64,000 nt of DNA from positions 22,812,721 to 22,876,720 of the forward strand of contig NW_025062479.1 in the NCBI RefSeq assembly GCF_000002995.4, read 5' to 3'. This document shows, one piece after another, positions 1 through 13,700 of this stretch. This DNA is from Brugia malayi. Taxonomy: Eukaryota > Nematoda > Chromadorea > Rhabditida > Onchocercidae. The notes under the pieces are model-generated. The model saw only the letters and a program-made list of their open reading frames with translations, was not told the DNA's origin and searched no databases. The stretch's first letter is position 1. Each line of letters opens with the position of its first letter. The position numbers were made by a program, and so were the translations under genes.

Positions 1-176
1 ATCAGTTAAATGTCCTCTACCGGATATCTGGTTGTCAGTTCGGTTCTGTATATAAACCAACCGATCCTCCATTACGGTTATTCATTCTACATTTTGGGAT
101 GGTTTTTGATATTATTTTAGTGTTTTATAATTATATTATATCTTTCGTTATGCGTTCTTATAATATTAATTTGTCG

Positions 177-198
177 GGTTTAATTACCCAAGTTTGAG
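177..198 (+). other. Perfect SL1 spliced-leader sequence, orphan
   Basis: All 22 bases match the nematode SL1 spliced leader, which is normally the 5' exon of the SL RNA and is trans-spliced onto mRNAs. In a working SL RNA gene the leader is followed at once by a GT donor and, within about 100 nt, by an Sm-binding site of the AATTTTTGG type. Here it is followed by GCAAAATAAA, and I see no Sm site in the next 120 bases. It is therefore either a decayed SL RNA gene or the 5' end of a retro-copied trans-spliced mRNA. The sequence match is certain; the interpretation is not. Confidence 0.85.
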
Positions 199-1269
199 GC
201 AAAATAAAATATCTGGCAGTGAATACATTCCACAACAAAATATATTCACATCAATTCCTTCTTATTTTCTTTTGCTATTAATCTAAATTAGCACTAAAAA
301 AAATTAAAGTATTCGTAATGCAACAATTAAAATATATTTGATAGCTTTTTTAAAATGAAAAAAAAAAATAAAATAAAATTTGCAATTTAGAAAAAAAAAA
401 AAAACTGTGAACAAATTGCAGACAATAATTTGTTAAAATTTACAGTTACATAGGATCAAAATGAAAAAATTGCTGAGTAATAAATCTTCGCTTCAAAATT
501 ATATTTGCAAACATTTTTGATTTGTTTATTGGCTTCGTATTGTGATTGGTATTTCTGCATCCATCAATATTCTTCCACCCATCAGTTAAAATTTTTTTTT
601 TTTTTGCCACCCTTTTTTCTTCTATTTTATTGATGAAAATAGTAAATGCAATTAATCTATTCACAAATATTAGAAATAAAGTTAAAAAATAATTTTGAAA
701 ATAATTAGTAAAAATAAGAGAAATAAAAGTAATAACTTATATTTGAGAAGAAAAAATTATTTCATATTTGGATGATATTTGTTAATTTTAATGTCATTTG
801 TTTTCCTCTTTTTTGTGTTATTCTATTATTCACAAGAAAGCATAAATATTTCATTTTGGAAATGGTTGAAAAAATTTGCTTGCAATACAGAAAATTTGTT
901 AATAAAAATTATTAGCTTAAAATATTAATAAAGAAAAAACTTAATCAAAAAAGAAAAAAAAAAAAAGAAAAACGAGTTTAAATGCTTTTAATTTTTTTTT
1001 TAATATTTGAAAATACGAAACAAATATATCCATGAAGTCCAGTTGATTAATTTTGATTAATTTTAACCAAAACTGATTAATTTTAATAATGGATAGATCT
1101 TTAAATTAATTAGCAAAAGTAGAAGCAGTAATGTGGTAGTAGTAATTCCGGATAATCGGTTTCAAATTTTCCAGAATTCCTGATGAAGTGGATGCAAACG
1201 CTACACTGCTTTTACTACTTTATTTGTTAAATTAAACTTTTTAATTGAAATGAATTGATTTGCTTGCAG
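199..1269. other. AT-rich stretch without recognised gene
   Basis: I see no coding exon here. In particular there is no HExxH zinc-binding exon or other upstream exon for the metallopeptidase fragment that starts at 1270. Poly-A and poly-T runs are frequent. Confidence 0.6.
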
Positions 1270-1817
1270 GTAAATGGGAAACTTACCTTAGGGGAAGTTT
1301 ACCTTAGGGGAAAATATCGCTGACAACGGTGGAATCAAACAATCATTTCGGGTAAATACTTTATTCCACCAATAAGATTTCTATTAAAAATTTGACATTT
1401 TAGCAATCTTTTAACTAAAAGTCTGTTATTTACAGGCATATAAAAAGTATATCGAGCAGATCGGTCATTCTGCCCATAAACTGCCGGGCATGTCAAAGTT
1501 CACCGACGAACAAATATTTTTCCTTTCGTTTGCACAGGTGAACAGAATTCAAATTCAGTGTCCTTTTAATTTGATCGATTAATTTTATGTGAATTTAGTA
1601 GCTTTCAAAACTGAAAGGTGAAAGGTGATATTGTTGTCAGGTTTGGTGTGGCCATCAGACGAAAGAAGCCCAAATCAAGCAAGTGCTTACTAATGAACAT
1701 AGCTCAGCCAAGTATCGTGTCAATGGCCCACTCTCAAATTTACCTGAATTTAGCCAAGCTTTCAATTGTTCATTTGGAAGTTTATTAAATCCTCAGAAGC
1801 GTTGTTCTGTTTGGTGA
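1270..1817 (+). pseudogene. M13 (neprilysin/NEP-type) metallopeptidase, 3' exons with frameshift
   Basis: Three exons (1270-1351, 1436-1537, 1641-1817) with GT-AG introns encode the C-terminal part of a family M13 zinc metallopeptidase, a cell-surface or secreted peptide-degrading enzyme. Diagnostic segments are ENIADNGG (the Glu is the third zinc ligand in the family), LPGMSKFTDEQIFFLSFAQ, VWCGHQTKEAQIKQVL, and the terminal CSVW followed by a stop, the canonical M13 ending. In the first exon a 16-bp near-perfect tandem duplication (TTACCTTAGGGGAA occurs twice, about 1292-1321) shifts the frame just before ENIAD and leads to TGA at 1320-1322. No upstream exons, including HExxH, are visible. 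I call it a pseudogene or broken 3' fragment. An assembly error, or use of an AG inside the duplication as acceptor, are alternatives. It converges on the carbonic anhydrase gene, with 153 bp between stop codons. Confidence 0.85.
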
Positions 1818-1970
1818 CATTTACGTTTATTTCATATCATTTATCCAAGTATTCTTAGCTGTTTATCAATATGCTAACAGTCAAAGCTAAAAACAGATTT
1901 AATCATTTTTAACCATCGATTATCAGAAAGTGATAAGACCAAAAGTCCAAAAATCATATCAATCGTTCAT

Positions 1971-3916
1971 TCATTGAGATTTTTTAATAAATTTAAATGA
2001 GCGCTTCACTCTACGTTCATTTAACGGATGTTGAAATCGACAATTTCTGGGGACAATTCGTCGTAATAATTCCAGCTGTATGCAAATGTCATTAAATGCT
2101 TCATTACTGTCACATAATTCGAAATTAATTAATTTGAAATTAATTAATTAGTAAATTACTTTTGCTAAATTGTTTTACAGTTTTGTTTACCAATAAAACT
2201 GTAAATATCATAATTAGACATAAAAGGATAGTTTTAATATTGTAAAGATTACCTGTTTAAAACTTATGGTATTAGGATGTTTCAGTACTGTCCAGATGAC
2301 ACACTCATTAAATGGTTTCGTGGTCAGTGACCCCTCGTACGTATAATACGAGTGCTTCACTGTAAACGTACGTTAATTAGATTATGGGTTCAGGTAGTAA
2401 ATCATCTACCTTTAATTCATATGACACCTGTCACCTGTAAAATTAGATTTTACCTGGAAGTAATTTGAGTGGATCAAAATTTGGTTCCAAGTTGACACGG
2501 CTTAAACCGCCCAATGAATTATTTAGACCATCAATAATTGGCGAAAAATTTTCATTATCAACTGAATCTTCCTTAAATCGTTTGCTAAGTAATGTGTCAA
2601 TTTTTTTAAAAAAAATTGAGTTTTCGAATAGTAAAACGCAAATGTAATTTATACATTACGTGGTTTTTGTCTAAAAACTTCTAAATTTGATTAATTTAAT
2701 TTCTTTTAAATGCAGAATATAATTGAGGAAATTTGTAGAGTGACTTGTAGGATATGATAAAAATTTCTTTTTTCGAGCGAATATATGATATCAACCGCCA
2801 TGACATTTGCGCCATTTAATTTATTGATTATTGACTGTTAGTTGATCAAATGGAAATAATAATGTAAACAAACAGAATAAAAGAATGTAAACAAACTTGC
2901 AAAAAAATAGCCAAAACTGTCAATCCATCACATTTGTTTAAACATTTGTTAAATTCGTTGTATTTTTTGTTCCAGAAAACGAAATGTAGCTGTAAAGGTC
3001 AAAGGTTAGGCCAATTTGATGTCATTAAATAGAGGAAAATATTGAAATTCGTAGTGCTTCACTTTTTTAAAAAATTTAAATGATTGTTTAACCTCGGCGG
3101 AAAATCCTTTTCCATTAATTAAATGTTCACTGCCGCAATCTTTTTCTGTTCCCCAATGAGCATGGAATTCCCAAAGTTTGTAAACATCCGGAAGATGTGA
3201 CGCAGTTAATTCTGAAATTCAAAATATTCTCTCATTCATTCATTCTTCCGGAATTTGTTGAATTAACGGCTCATTTCTACTTTTTGTTTTTTCCTTTACA
3301 AGTCTTCAAGAATTACTATTTTTTAAATTTGAAATTGAAACAAAATTTACCTGAAGTACATCCGTTATCAGTTTTACATGAAAAACCTTCGCCGGTAACC
3401 TGAAATAATGCAATTAACTCTGTTTTTACAATACTACGTGTAATACTAATTTGCAATTCGTTAATTAAAGTTAAAATTTCAATCCATCATTTCACTTCGA
3501 TTGTTTTCAAATCGCCGATCGTATAGGAAAATTGAAGTTTCGATGCTTTCAACATGCTATCCTGATCAGTTATTTCATTTGTAATATCTATTGGACTTTG
3601 CTTCTTGCGTGCTTTATTTCCATCTGAAATGAAATAATATTTTCAGTAATTGACTGTGCAAAGTTATAAGTAATTCAGGTTGACAGTAAGACATACTGGA
3701 ATCACTGGCAAAGATAACCTAAAGAGATTAAAATGATATTTTAAAAGGATCGACTCTCTTATAAGTAATTAAATTAAACTTAAAATCCAATTAATTAATT
3801 GCATTCCAAATTATATTTTGTTATCAGTTCTGTATGCCTGTAATTAAACTATTCTTTTGCATACCTGTAATCGACTTTCTTTTCTTGAGTGTTTTAGTAG
3901 AAGCATTAGCTGCCAT
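1971..3916 (-). CDS. Alpha-carbonic anhydrase, eight exons
   Basis: Alpha-class carbonic anhydrase (CO2 + H2O to bicarbonate + H+). Exons: 3916-3865, 3623-3496, 3399-3351, 3211-3093, 2989-2897, 2637-2454, 2359-2253, 2075-1971; total 837 nt, 278 residues, the normal family length. Seen: QSPIDI at residues 26-31; the three zinc histidines in FHAHWG (His93, His95) and LHFVFWN (His118); GSEH; YEGSLTT with the active-site Thr pair around 221-222; C-terminal PLNERRV. The usual proton-shuttle His region (NxGH) reads TGEG, so a shuttle His is not obvious. No signal peptide is apparent in the Lys-rich start, so a cytosolic enzyme is likely. Oddity: the exon at 2637 has no AG acceptor before it (the sequence reads CATTTGC|GTT), although frame and homology demand an exon start there. 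Either the reference has lost bases or the gene is damaged. Convergent with the M13 fragment. Confidence 0.85.
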
Positions 3917-6900
3917 TGAGGTATTTTATTAAATCTAAAGTTCTAAAAAAAAGTTTTTCAATATTTTACAGTTCGTTTCATATCAGAAAGTCTTCCTAAA
4001 CTTTACAAATATAATTTCATTGTGCAAGAAATAACCATTTGCAGGACTGAATTTAAATTTTAGTTATAATCATTATCAGTTCAATCATATTTTAACTAAT
4101 TAAATTCTCATTGAAGGACCAAAATAAATTTTTCATTTCAATTCAAAGAAAAAAAAATTGCTAAGGATGGAATGAAATGGAAATTGAAATAAATACTGCT
4201 AGCAATAATTGGCAAGTTAATGATAATATTTCAATTGCTATGGTAATAAATTAGTTTACTTTAATTAATGTTCATTCAAATATTAGAAAAATTCTTTAAT
4301 TGTTTTTCTCTTTTTGTTTTTTTGTTTTTTTCCGAAGAAAATAAATTAAATCATTTTTTAAACACAATCTTTAGATGCTAAAATTTAAACTAAATTTTAT
4401 CAATTGCCATTTTTTTTTTTTTTTTTTGCATAAATCGATTGGTTATCGAAATGATTATTAGTGTTCTCTGAATATAAATATTTTTAATTTTAGTTCATTG
4501 AAATTAAGATTTTTTATCAAACAATTTAATTTAATCGTAATATTCTGAGGTTACAAATTTATCCAACGTTTCAAATCTTTCATTTCAATTTTTTGTAAAA
4601 TTTCTAAAAATTTAGACAATTTAATTTGAATTTAATTCGAAAATTTTGAATTAGCTAGTTGTAAAATTAAAATAATCAACTGTTTTCATTATTGATGAAT
4701 TTTCGTTTGATTTATAAAAACAGAAAATTTCATTTCCGTTTCAATGAATCCGGTTTATCCATCAATTTGCATACTTTAGAGGAATGCTATTATCATACTT
4801 AGTGTCAATCAATAATGCAAGCAACAAATATTGTTTTCAATATTAGTAAAAATAACAAATAACTAATTAAAATCATTCAGTATTACATGTGAAGTATAAA
4901 GTATAAATTACTTACTTATAATTATTTAAAATATTGAAAGTAAAATTTTAGGAAATTTATTTCTGCAATCAATTCAACAATTGATCGTTTTAATGCAGTA
5001 CTTAATAAATGCATTTTAATTAATTAAATAATAAACATACATAATATTTTGTGCCAAATGTAGCATAATTAATTTCAATTTAAAATTTGAAAATAAATTT
5101 CAATAATTTAAAAATAATTTCACAAAAAGAAAACAAACAAAAATGTCGTCATTCTTATTTTTTTAATTGAATAAAAAATTTAGCGATCTGAAAATTTTAC
5201 AAATGTAAAATAATAGAATTTGAAAAAATTTTAAATACATTTGACAAATAAAATGACAAAAAAAAAAAATTTTTTTCTTAAATGAATTTTCATAAACAAA
5301 TGTCCTGCTGTCACCTCTATTTTTAATATCCTTTCAAAAATATTCCGATGAAATGATGCCATGTGACTAATGAAATGAAATATATTTTGAAGAAAACATG
5401 TTTTCTATTTTAATTAAAACTGCATTACCAATTTGCAAACTTACCTATCATGCAAAATATGCAAGCAGTTGCGTGCTGCTTTGTTTCGTTTATATGTTAT
5501 TATTAATTTTAAATCTTTAGTATTAATGTAGTTATTCATTAAAATTTCAATTTCAGCATTTAATGCATTAAGCGTAAATGGAAATTATTAATTTTTAAAT
5601 GCCATATTAGCAGCTTAAATTAGCTAAAATAAAATGACTAAAGTTCAAAACTTAACTTAAATTAATCAAATTTAATTTATAATATTTAATTTATAATATA
5701 TATATATAATTTATAACAAAAACTTTAATTTATAATATATAGTAAATGTGAAACTTTCTTTGAGGGTTATCTTTTCATATGTTTGCATTTTTGTACTGAT
5801 GGCAATGAATAAATTAAATTTTATCTCATTTAATGTTTGTAACTTAAAATTCAAATACAATTAACTGTTTTAGATTTTTATTTTCTAAAAGGATGAATTA
5901 AGCAAAATTAATTAAGAAATTTAATTACTGAATTTTATTTCATTTTATTTTATTGTATGTTTTTGATTAAATTAGAAGATGCGAAAATTTTGAATGATAT
6001 TAAAAACTTTGTGGTTGAATTTTTTAACATTTTTTTATTCTTACCATAATGAAAAAAAAAAATTTTTTTTTTTTTTTAAGCAAATGAATTATGTTAAAAA
6101 TTCAAGTAAAAACCTGAAAAGAAAGTTAAAATTTTCTTAAAAATAATAATTTTCATAACTGATTATTGAGAGACGAAAATTTGAATCAATGACAAAATAA
6201 AATTTTATAACTTAGCAAATTTTTTTTTTAATCAATATTTTATAGGAAAAAAGAGAAAGAGAAAATTTTATATTTTTATAATTATATTTTTTATAATTTA
6301 TAATTATTAACTTCTCTTGCAATTTTATAATTATTTAAGAAATTAAACAATTTTTTAATTTCTTAATTATATATTATCAAAGTGTAAAACAATTCTTATA
6401 TATTACAATCTTCTTTTCATATTATTCTTTGCTTATCAAACAAATTTTTTCTCTTCTTTTTTGATCAATAAATTATTCATCTTTTATAAATTTTTATATT
6501 TATATTAGACAAAACTTGCAATCATTTCTTTGCAAAAAATCAAAAAATTGAAAAACAAATTTTAGACATAAAAATTTCTCAAAAAAGTCAGTAAGCAATA
6601 AAAGTAACTAAAAAATAATTCATTTTCTTGCATAAATTGCAAATATTTGATTATTAAATTGATGCAAACATTTTAATTATTTCTCCAATCTCTTGTTATT
6701 GACCTTCATGACCTCTTCGAAGTGACCATCAAAATTTCCTAATAATTAATTTGACAGAAAAACTTTACACTCTCATAGACATAAAAATTTAAATAAATAA
6801 TTCAAATAAAAATTGCTGGTAGAATTGACCAAAAATAACAAATTTTATTTCCATACAATGAAATTGCCATAATTAATTTTCTTTTACCTTTTTTTTTTCT

Positions 6901-7762
6901 GCTTGATTAGCTTATTTAATTTATATGTATAATAAAATAAATTCATTTTATCATTTTTTTTTTTTAAATTTTATTTTCATTCTTTCCAAGTTATAATTTC
7001 AATTAAATTAATTAAATCAATTGAAATAAATCTGCAATTAAACTTTTCAGCAATTTTTTTTTTCAATTTATTTTAAATTATTACTAATCCGTCTTGTAAT
7101 AAATATGTAAACATTTCTAATTAATTCATACCTGTGCAAATGTACACCTGTAAATTGTCATTAGTCGTAAATATTAAATGTTGCATGAAATAATCAAACA
7201 AATTTGCTGCTTAGCAACAATCTTTCATTGCCAGTCATTGCATAATTACTAATTACATTCTTATAATTTGCAATGAAGAAAAAAAAAAAAAAAAGTATTA
7301 TTGCAACATTTTAATTAAGCATAAATTATTCATTCTGATTCAAAAGATAAAAATTTTGCAATAAATTATTGATGGATTGTTTTTATTTTTTATTCTTTCT
7401 TTTGAATCATAACTTGAAATTATTATCACATAATAATCATCTTTTATTATTAACATTAACAGTTTAACTAAATTTATCATCCTAATACTAACAATATTAT
7501 AAAATCTATGTAAATCACAATAAAAAAAGATTATTTGATAAATTTAAATGATAATTTAAAATTGCAATCTGAAAAATTCAAATGATAATTAATGAAGTTA
7601 GAATAAAATATTAATTATAAATATAATTATTTTGAAAAAAAATCAAAAAAAAAAAAAAAAAAAAAAAAAAACCGAGAAAACATTGATCCGTTCTTCGTCC
7701 TGAGTGAGAAAATGTCAACAATAAAATGTTTAAATCCAATTCTGTACAAATTATTCAACTTA
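3917..7762. other. Gene-free AT-rich intergenic DNA
   Basis: The stretch lies between the start of the carbonic anhydrase gene and the end of the PAN-domain gene. It should hold the carbonic anhydrase promoter on its left side. I see only AT-rich sequence, homopolymer runs and short TA repeats (about 5690-5740), with no exon-like segment on either strand. Confidence 0.6.
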
Positions 7763-10700
7763 TCAATTATTATCACCATAATCTTCATTATCAGCACTAC
7801 TACGATTACTTTCACTATCACTACTTTTAACTACTTTTGGACGTTTCATGGTGCATTTAATACCATCGAAATATACGCTACCACTATCATACACCAATAC
7901 ATCGGCCGTACGATAATCAATTAAAGCATCACTGTAACAATGTGATAACAATTATATCAGTTATCAGTTATCAAATAATTTGATAGATGGATAATTATAA
8001 ATTATTATGTTAATATATCATAGAAAAACAGAAAAAATTGAATAGCAGATATTTCATAGAGTTTAGAAAAAAAAAAATTTTTTTTTTGTTTCAAATTCTA
8101 TTTGTAATACTTTTGAAATTGTTTTTGTTGACATTTTATAAATATTAAATTGATGATAATAATAGTAGAAAAAAAAAAAAATACCTGAATAATTCACAAG
8201 AATATGTTTGATTATCAACCTGAAGAAGATTTGATGATCGACAACCCTCAAAATGACATCCATAAAAGCATTGTTGTGGACTAAAATCAATTCTACTAAT
8301 TAAAAAAAAAAAAAATCTTTCCTATAGATTTTAATTTAATAGATAAAAAAAAAAAAAAATCAAAATTATCAACGTTATCTGTCTTTATCATATTTCAAAC
8401 AGTACATTAATATTTAAATATTTAAACAAAAAATATCCAACTTTTGATTGTTGTATTAAATGAATCGATAATCGAAAATTTTTACTTTAACAATTAAATA
8501 AAAGTTTTTATGTAATAAGAGTTATAAAAAAAAAAAAAAAAATTATATTTCAGAGTATTTGAATTAATCAAAAGAAAATGTAAACAAAACAACAACAACA
8601 ATAAACAAACAACAGGGAGGGAACTAACCTGGAAACTAGAAATCTTTTGATTAATTTAGCACCGTGAAAAGATGTTTGATAGATGGCAGAATAGATACAT
8701 TTGCCATGATGAGAATATTTGATAATTTCCACAGGTGACGTAGTTTCTAATGTTTCATTAGAAATAGTATAATCCATTTCAGTTTGTGTTGTAGTAACTT
8801 AATTAATAAATAATATTTAAGTAAATATTTTAAGTTTTAAATTAATTTAAGTTTTGATCAATAGGTAATGCATTAAAAAAAATTATCATTCATTTATAAT
8901 ATAATTTCAATTATTTCAGTAGCTTCAAAATGTGCGACAAATTTAATAATAAAAATGATTTAAAATATGGTTTTAACATATTTAAATATTATTTATGCAT
9001 CGAAGATAGAATTTAGGTATAAGAAGACAAAACGAAATTTGACAGAGTAATAATAAAATCAAAAATATTATGATTTATAATTTGGAAAAAGAATGTTTTT
9101 AATTGATTTTAATTTTTCAAAATATTATTCTAAATATTAGAAGATTACATTAATTTTTTAAATATATTAAAAACTATATTTTTTGTTGAAAAAAAAAATT
9201 TATGCTAGGCACAAGAAAACAAAGCAAAATTTGTTTTTTGAAAAAAGAAACTTTAAACAAAAATGTATCCAAACCTGTTACAATTTAAAATTAACACAAA
9301 AACTTTTTAAATTGGTCTTTTTAATTTTTTAAATATTATTCCAAATATCAAATAGAAAATCATATTAATTGTTTTAGGCACGAAAAAAAAAAACAAAATA
9401 AAATTCGTAATCGAGCATAATTGGATTAATTAATTGAAACAAATATTAATTGGAAGAATTTTTTTTTTTGCTGTTGCAATGAATTAATTATTATTTAATT
9501 GCTAAATAATAAAACTAAATGTAATTTAATAATTTATTAATTAGTTAAATAAGTCACATAGCATAAATTTTAGCAGTAAAAAAGGAAAAACAAACAAATC
9601 GTAGCAGTCGTATCGCTATGCTCTGTAAATGAATCCGAAACAGTTGTAAAATCATTTGTTGACATTGTGGTTTTCACATAAGTTGTCGTCAGATCATGAT
9701 TTTGCGACTCATTTTCCTTCGTTTTTTTTCCTTCTCCAACATCTAAATATTGTAAATTTGAAATAAAAAATTGTGTTAACTTTTTTTTTTCTTTTTAAAA
9801 AGAAATACGAACTGAAAAAGTTAGCCTAAATTTGTAAAATTATTTGTGCAATTTTGAATTTCGTACTACTATTTCCAACTAATTTTAGGAAGTGAAACTT
9901 AAATTTTTGAATGCAAAGTGATATATTGTGAGAGTATTATTGATAAATCAATATTATGGTCTAATATAATTAATAATATAATTCAAGCAATTTAATTCTA
10001 ATCAATCCATCAAACTTTATGACATAAACATAAATTTAATATAACAATAATGTTGACTTGAATAAATTGTAATTTTATAAATTAATAATTTTGCAATACT
10101 TTTTGGTGAATGCTCTTTTACTTTTATAATTTTAATTTCAATCTAGTTGCTGAATTGAAAATCGATATTCAATTATAATATCCATGATATAATTTGTAAA
10201 TTTAAAAAAAAAATTTTTTTTTCTATTTTCTATTTTTTGCATCAAATTTTTTCTTATACATCAAATTATTATTCGAAACAGAATTAAAATAAAAAAGTAA
10301 ATTTCAAAGGAAAAAATTGAAAATGAACCTTCTGAAGGGTCATAATAAGTTGATTGAGGAGTAGTATATTGAATAGAATGAGAAGGATTTGTTGAGGAAA
10401 TCATACTACTACTGCTCAAATCAATATTGTCACTGCTATCATAAATATTTTTCGTCTAAAAAATTTCATTTAAAGTTTCAAAAACCAATTTTAACGAAAT
10501 AATAAAGTTTTGGAAAATCTTTTTTGCTTTTATCTTCCAAATTATCAGTGATATCCTATATTTTTTCATCTATTAATTAAAAAAAAGTCTTCGAAAAAAA
10601 ATCAAAAAATATTTACAAATATTTCCGCTTGATATAATCTATTTCCTAATTTTAATTACTCAAATTTTGTATAACTTTTTTTTTATTTCATGTAAATTTA

Positions 10701-13700
10701 AAAATTCTTTACATTTAGAAAATCATTTATTTCATTTTTCTGAAATGTATTAAAGTCAGCAAAAAAAAAAGAAAAATCAGACCTCTTCGTTGTGTAAAGT
10801 AATATTTCTATTGTTGTCATTTTCAGCTCGAAAATTTAGTGATAAATTTTCATCCTTTAATACCAAATTCATTGTAGATAAACAGTTTTCTTTCATGTAA
10901 ATTGGAAATTTATCACCTGAAAAACCAATAATAGAAGCAAATGAATTGATTTTTCCTTATTTTGTTGCATTTTTTCTTCAAGGTTTACATTTTTAAATTT
11001 CAATTTTAAAATAAACTCTTCACATTAATTTTCTTTTTCTTTCACAAAAAAAAAAGTTATTGCTAGTAAAAATCAATTAAAACTTACTTCCAGTTAAACA
11101 ACTTTTATCGAAATAGCTATGCATTAGTGTGTAAACAATAGAATGATTAAAATTTTTTGGATCTGTTATCCTGAAATTTCATCTATAAAAAAATAATTTA
11201 GGACCGAAACAATCGGGTATTTTTTTTTTTTTTGATAAATGAATGATCAAAGTAAATTTCTACTAACCAAATTTTGCAGATTCATCTGAAAAAAAAATTT
11301 GTTTTAATTTTTATTTTTCAAAAAAAGGAAACGAAATTTAGAATTTTTTGCTTTCATTATATATTTCTATTACTTATTCCTGTTTCCACCAAATTTTCTA
11401 CAGTAATCTTTAAAGTTTACAAATGAAAATAACCTGAAAATAGCAAATTAGACTTCTATTTTTTGTAAACCAGATAACTTTACCTGCTCAAATTACTTAG
11501 TAAGCATGTCCTGGAATCAAAGTAGTACTCGATACTGTTACATTCGATACCGTATCGATTTTCAGCATTCATACAGTAACACTTACATGCATCCACAGAT
11601 ACATTAGTTTCTGCAGCAAATGCTGTACCATGTAGTACATGATTTGGCATTTCAACAAAGCAACTATCCGTATTTACTGCAAAAATCACTAATAATCATT
11701 TTTTGTAATTATTTGTTAAATGATAGTTGTATTTGTTTTGTGAATTAAACTATCAAATATCACAACAAAGAATGATGAAACAATAAAAAGAAAAATGAAT
11801 GAAAAAAAAAGTATTAAAAATTTCAAATATGAGAGCAAATAAAAGTTATGAAAAAACGATTTTTGTGTGAGAAAACAATTTTTATTGTATGAGAAAAGAA
11901 TCAGAATCATTGCAAAAAGTTAATAAATATTTTATTTATATAATTGATAAATGTGCATTATTTATAAACAGTGCTATTTCTCTCTCTGCTATATAATTGC
12001 TACTTTATTATTATCATAATAATTTGCGTAATTTAAACTAAGGATGTTATTCTGTTTTGAAAAATTTGTTTAAAATGATAAATTAAAATATCTCACTGAA
12101 AATATGAACGAATTCATTTAATTTAGGTACTTAATGTTTAATAACCTGGCATGAAAATTTTTTCTGGTATTGTTGTTGAAGTTGAAATGCTAGCAGTTTG
12201 TCTACAACCATGAACAAAATTATTATTCACTAATCGTTCCTTTGATTCTTCTAAAAAAGATAAATGTTATTTATGTAATATTATACAGCATCGTATTACG
12301 GTATTGCAGATACCGTATTGCATAACGAGTATACGGTACCACTATATGGTATTAGTTATACAGTATCAACCTTACTAAAACAATATCAAATATATGAATG
12401 TAAAATCATGATAATATTGTGATTCCTAATTAAAAGTATGAATATAATATATGCTAACCTACTGAACAAATCATTCCCAGATAACTGACATTGTCCTGCA
12501 GTTGAAATTGGTCTGGAGAATCATTTCTTGTTTGTAAATTCAAAATGCAATCACGTTCGTTGTGATAATAAGTTGCCGAAACACATTGAAAAGAGTAGCG
12601 TTCATCGCTTCTAAAAAAACTTTAATTTCTGATTAAACTAAGATTTTTCAATACATCTTATGAAAAATAAGAACTAATTATTTCAAAGATGAAAATAGAG
12701 AACATATTTTTATTTAATATTCCTGTAGTCAAATTTCTGCAGCAAAAAGAAATCAGGTTATATTAATTATTACTAGATAAGAATGGTAAAGTAAGTAATA
12801 CCTTATCGTGATTTATAATAATTGAAAAAAGAAGCATCAGAATTGCCTCACAATTTTATTCAAACTATTGCTTAATTCTTGCTTTCAAGAATTTAAGCTT
12901 ATATTTCATCAAAAAAAAAATGTTATCAAATGTTTTATTCAAATTATTAAATTAAATGATTAAATGTGCTGAAATAAAGTAAAATTATGCATAAATTATT
13001 TTATTATGTAGTGAAATAACAGAATTAGAATCTTTGCATATCAAAAAACGATCAGTAGTCTAATATATTTCTCAAAAATCATAATTTCGAGATATCTTTG
13101 TCACAATTTAAAGTTGTTTACATAAAATCAAATATCTTTGAAACTTACCTGCTATTAGCGCAATAACATTGACATTCCTCCAGTGTCACATCTTGTTCAA
13201 GTCCGCCCGCAGTACCTTTCAGAATAAATCCATCAATAACCTTTAAAGTGATTTTAATGATCTTTAAAAAAAGTGTTTTCACCAAAACCTTATCTAAAAT
13301 CTATTACTCTATACCTTTACCCAGTTAGTAGCATATATTTTATGCGCATATGTTCCATATTTCTACTGTATAGAAGTGTAATATTTCGACCTACCAACAC
13401 CGCCAAAAAATATTTATTTACTATCATATTCAAATATTAAAAGTTGTAAATTTCAGTTCTCAAAGTAAAACTATCATCATTTGCTAAATTAGAAATTTAT
13501 TCTAAATGATTAAAATGAACTATGCAACATACTTCAAAGCAGTCACCGACTGGTTTCGATGCCAAATTTTGTTCAATTTTGTTGGCATCTGCAACTCAAT
13601 CCTATATTGAATATATGCATACTTTTAATATCTTAATTCCGTTATCAAATTTTTTAAAATTTTCAACAAAATTTGATGAAAAAAAGCGAATTTTTTTGAA

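Noticed and set aside
3697..3718. A 22-nt microexon in the carbonic anhydrase gene (GTT ATC TTT GCC ...)
   Set aside because: It has GT and AG borders, but joining it after the first exon breaks the frame, while joining the first exon directly to 3623 gives a perfect fit.
11260..11290. Short possible exon after an AG in the PAN gene (ATGAATCTGCAAAATTTGG)
   Set aside because: Including it gives a stop at once; the next exon at 11170 joins in frame without it.
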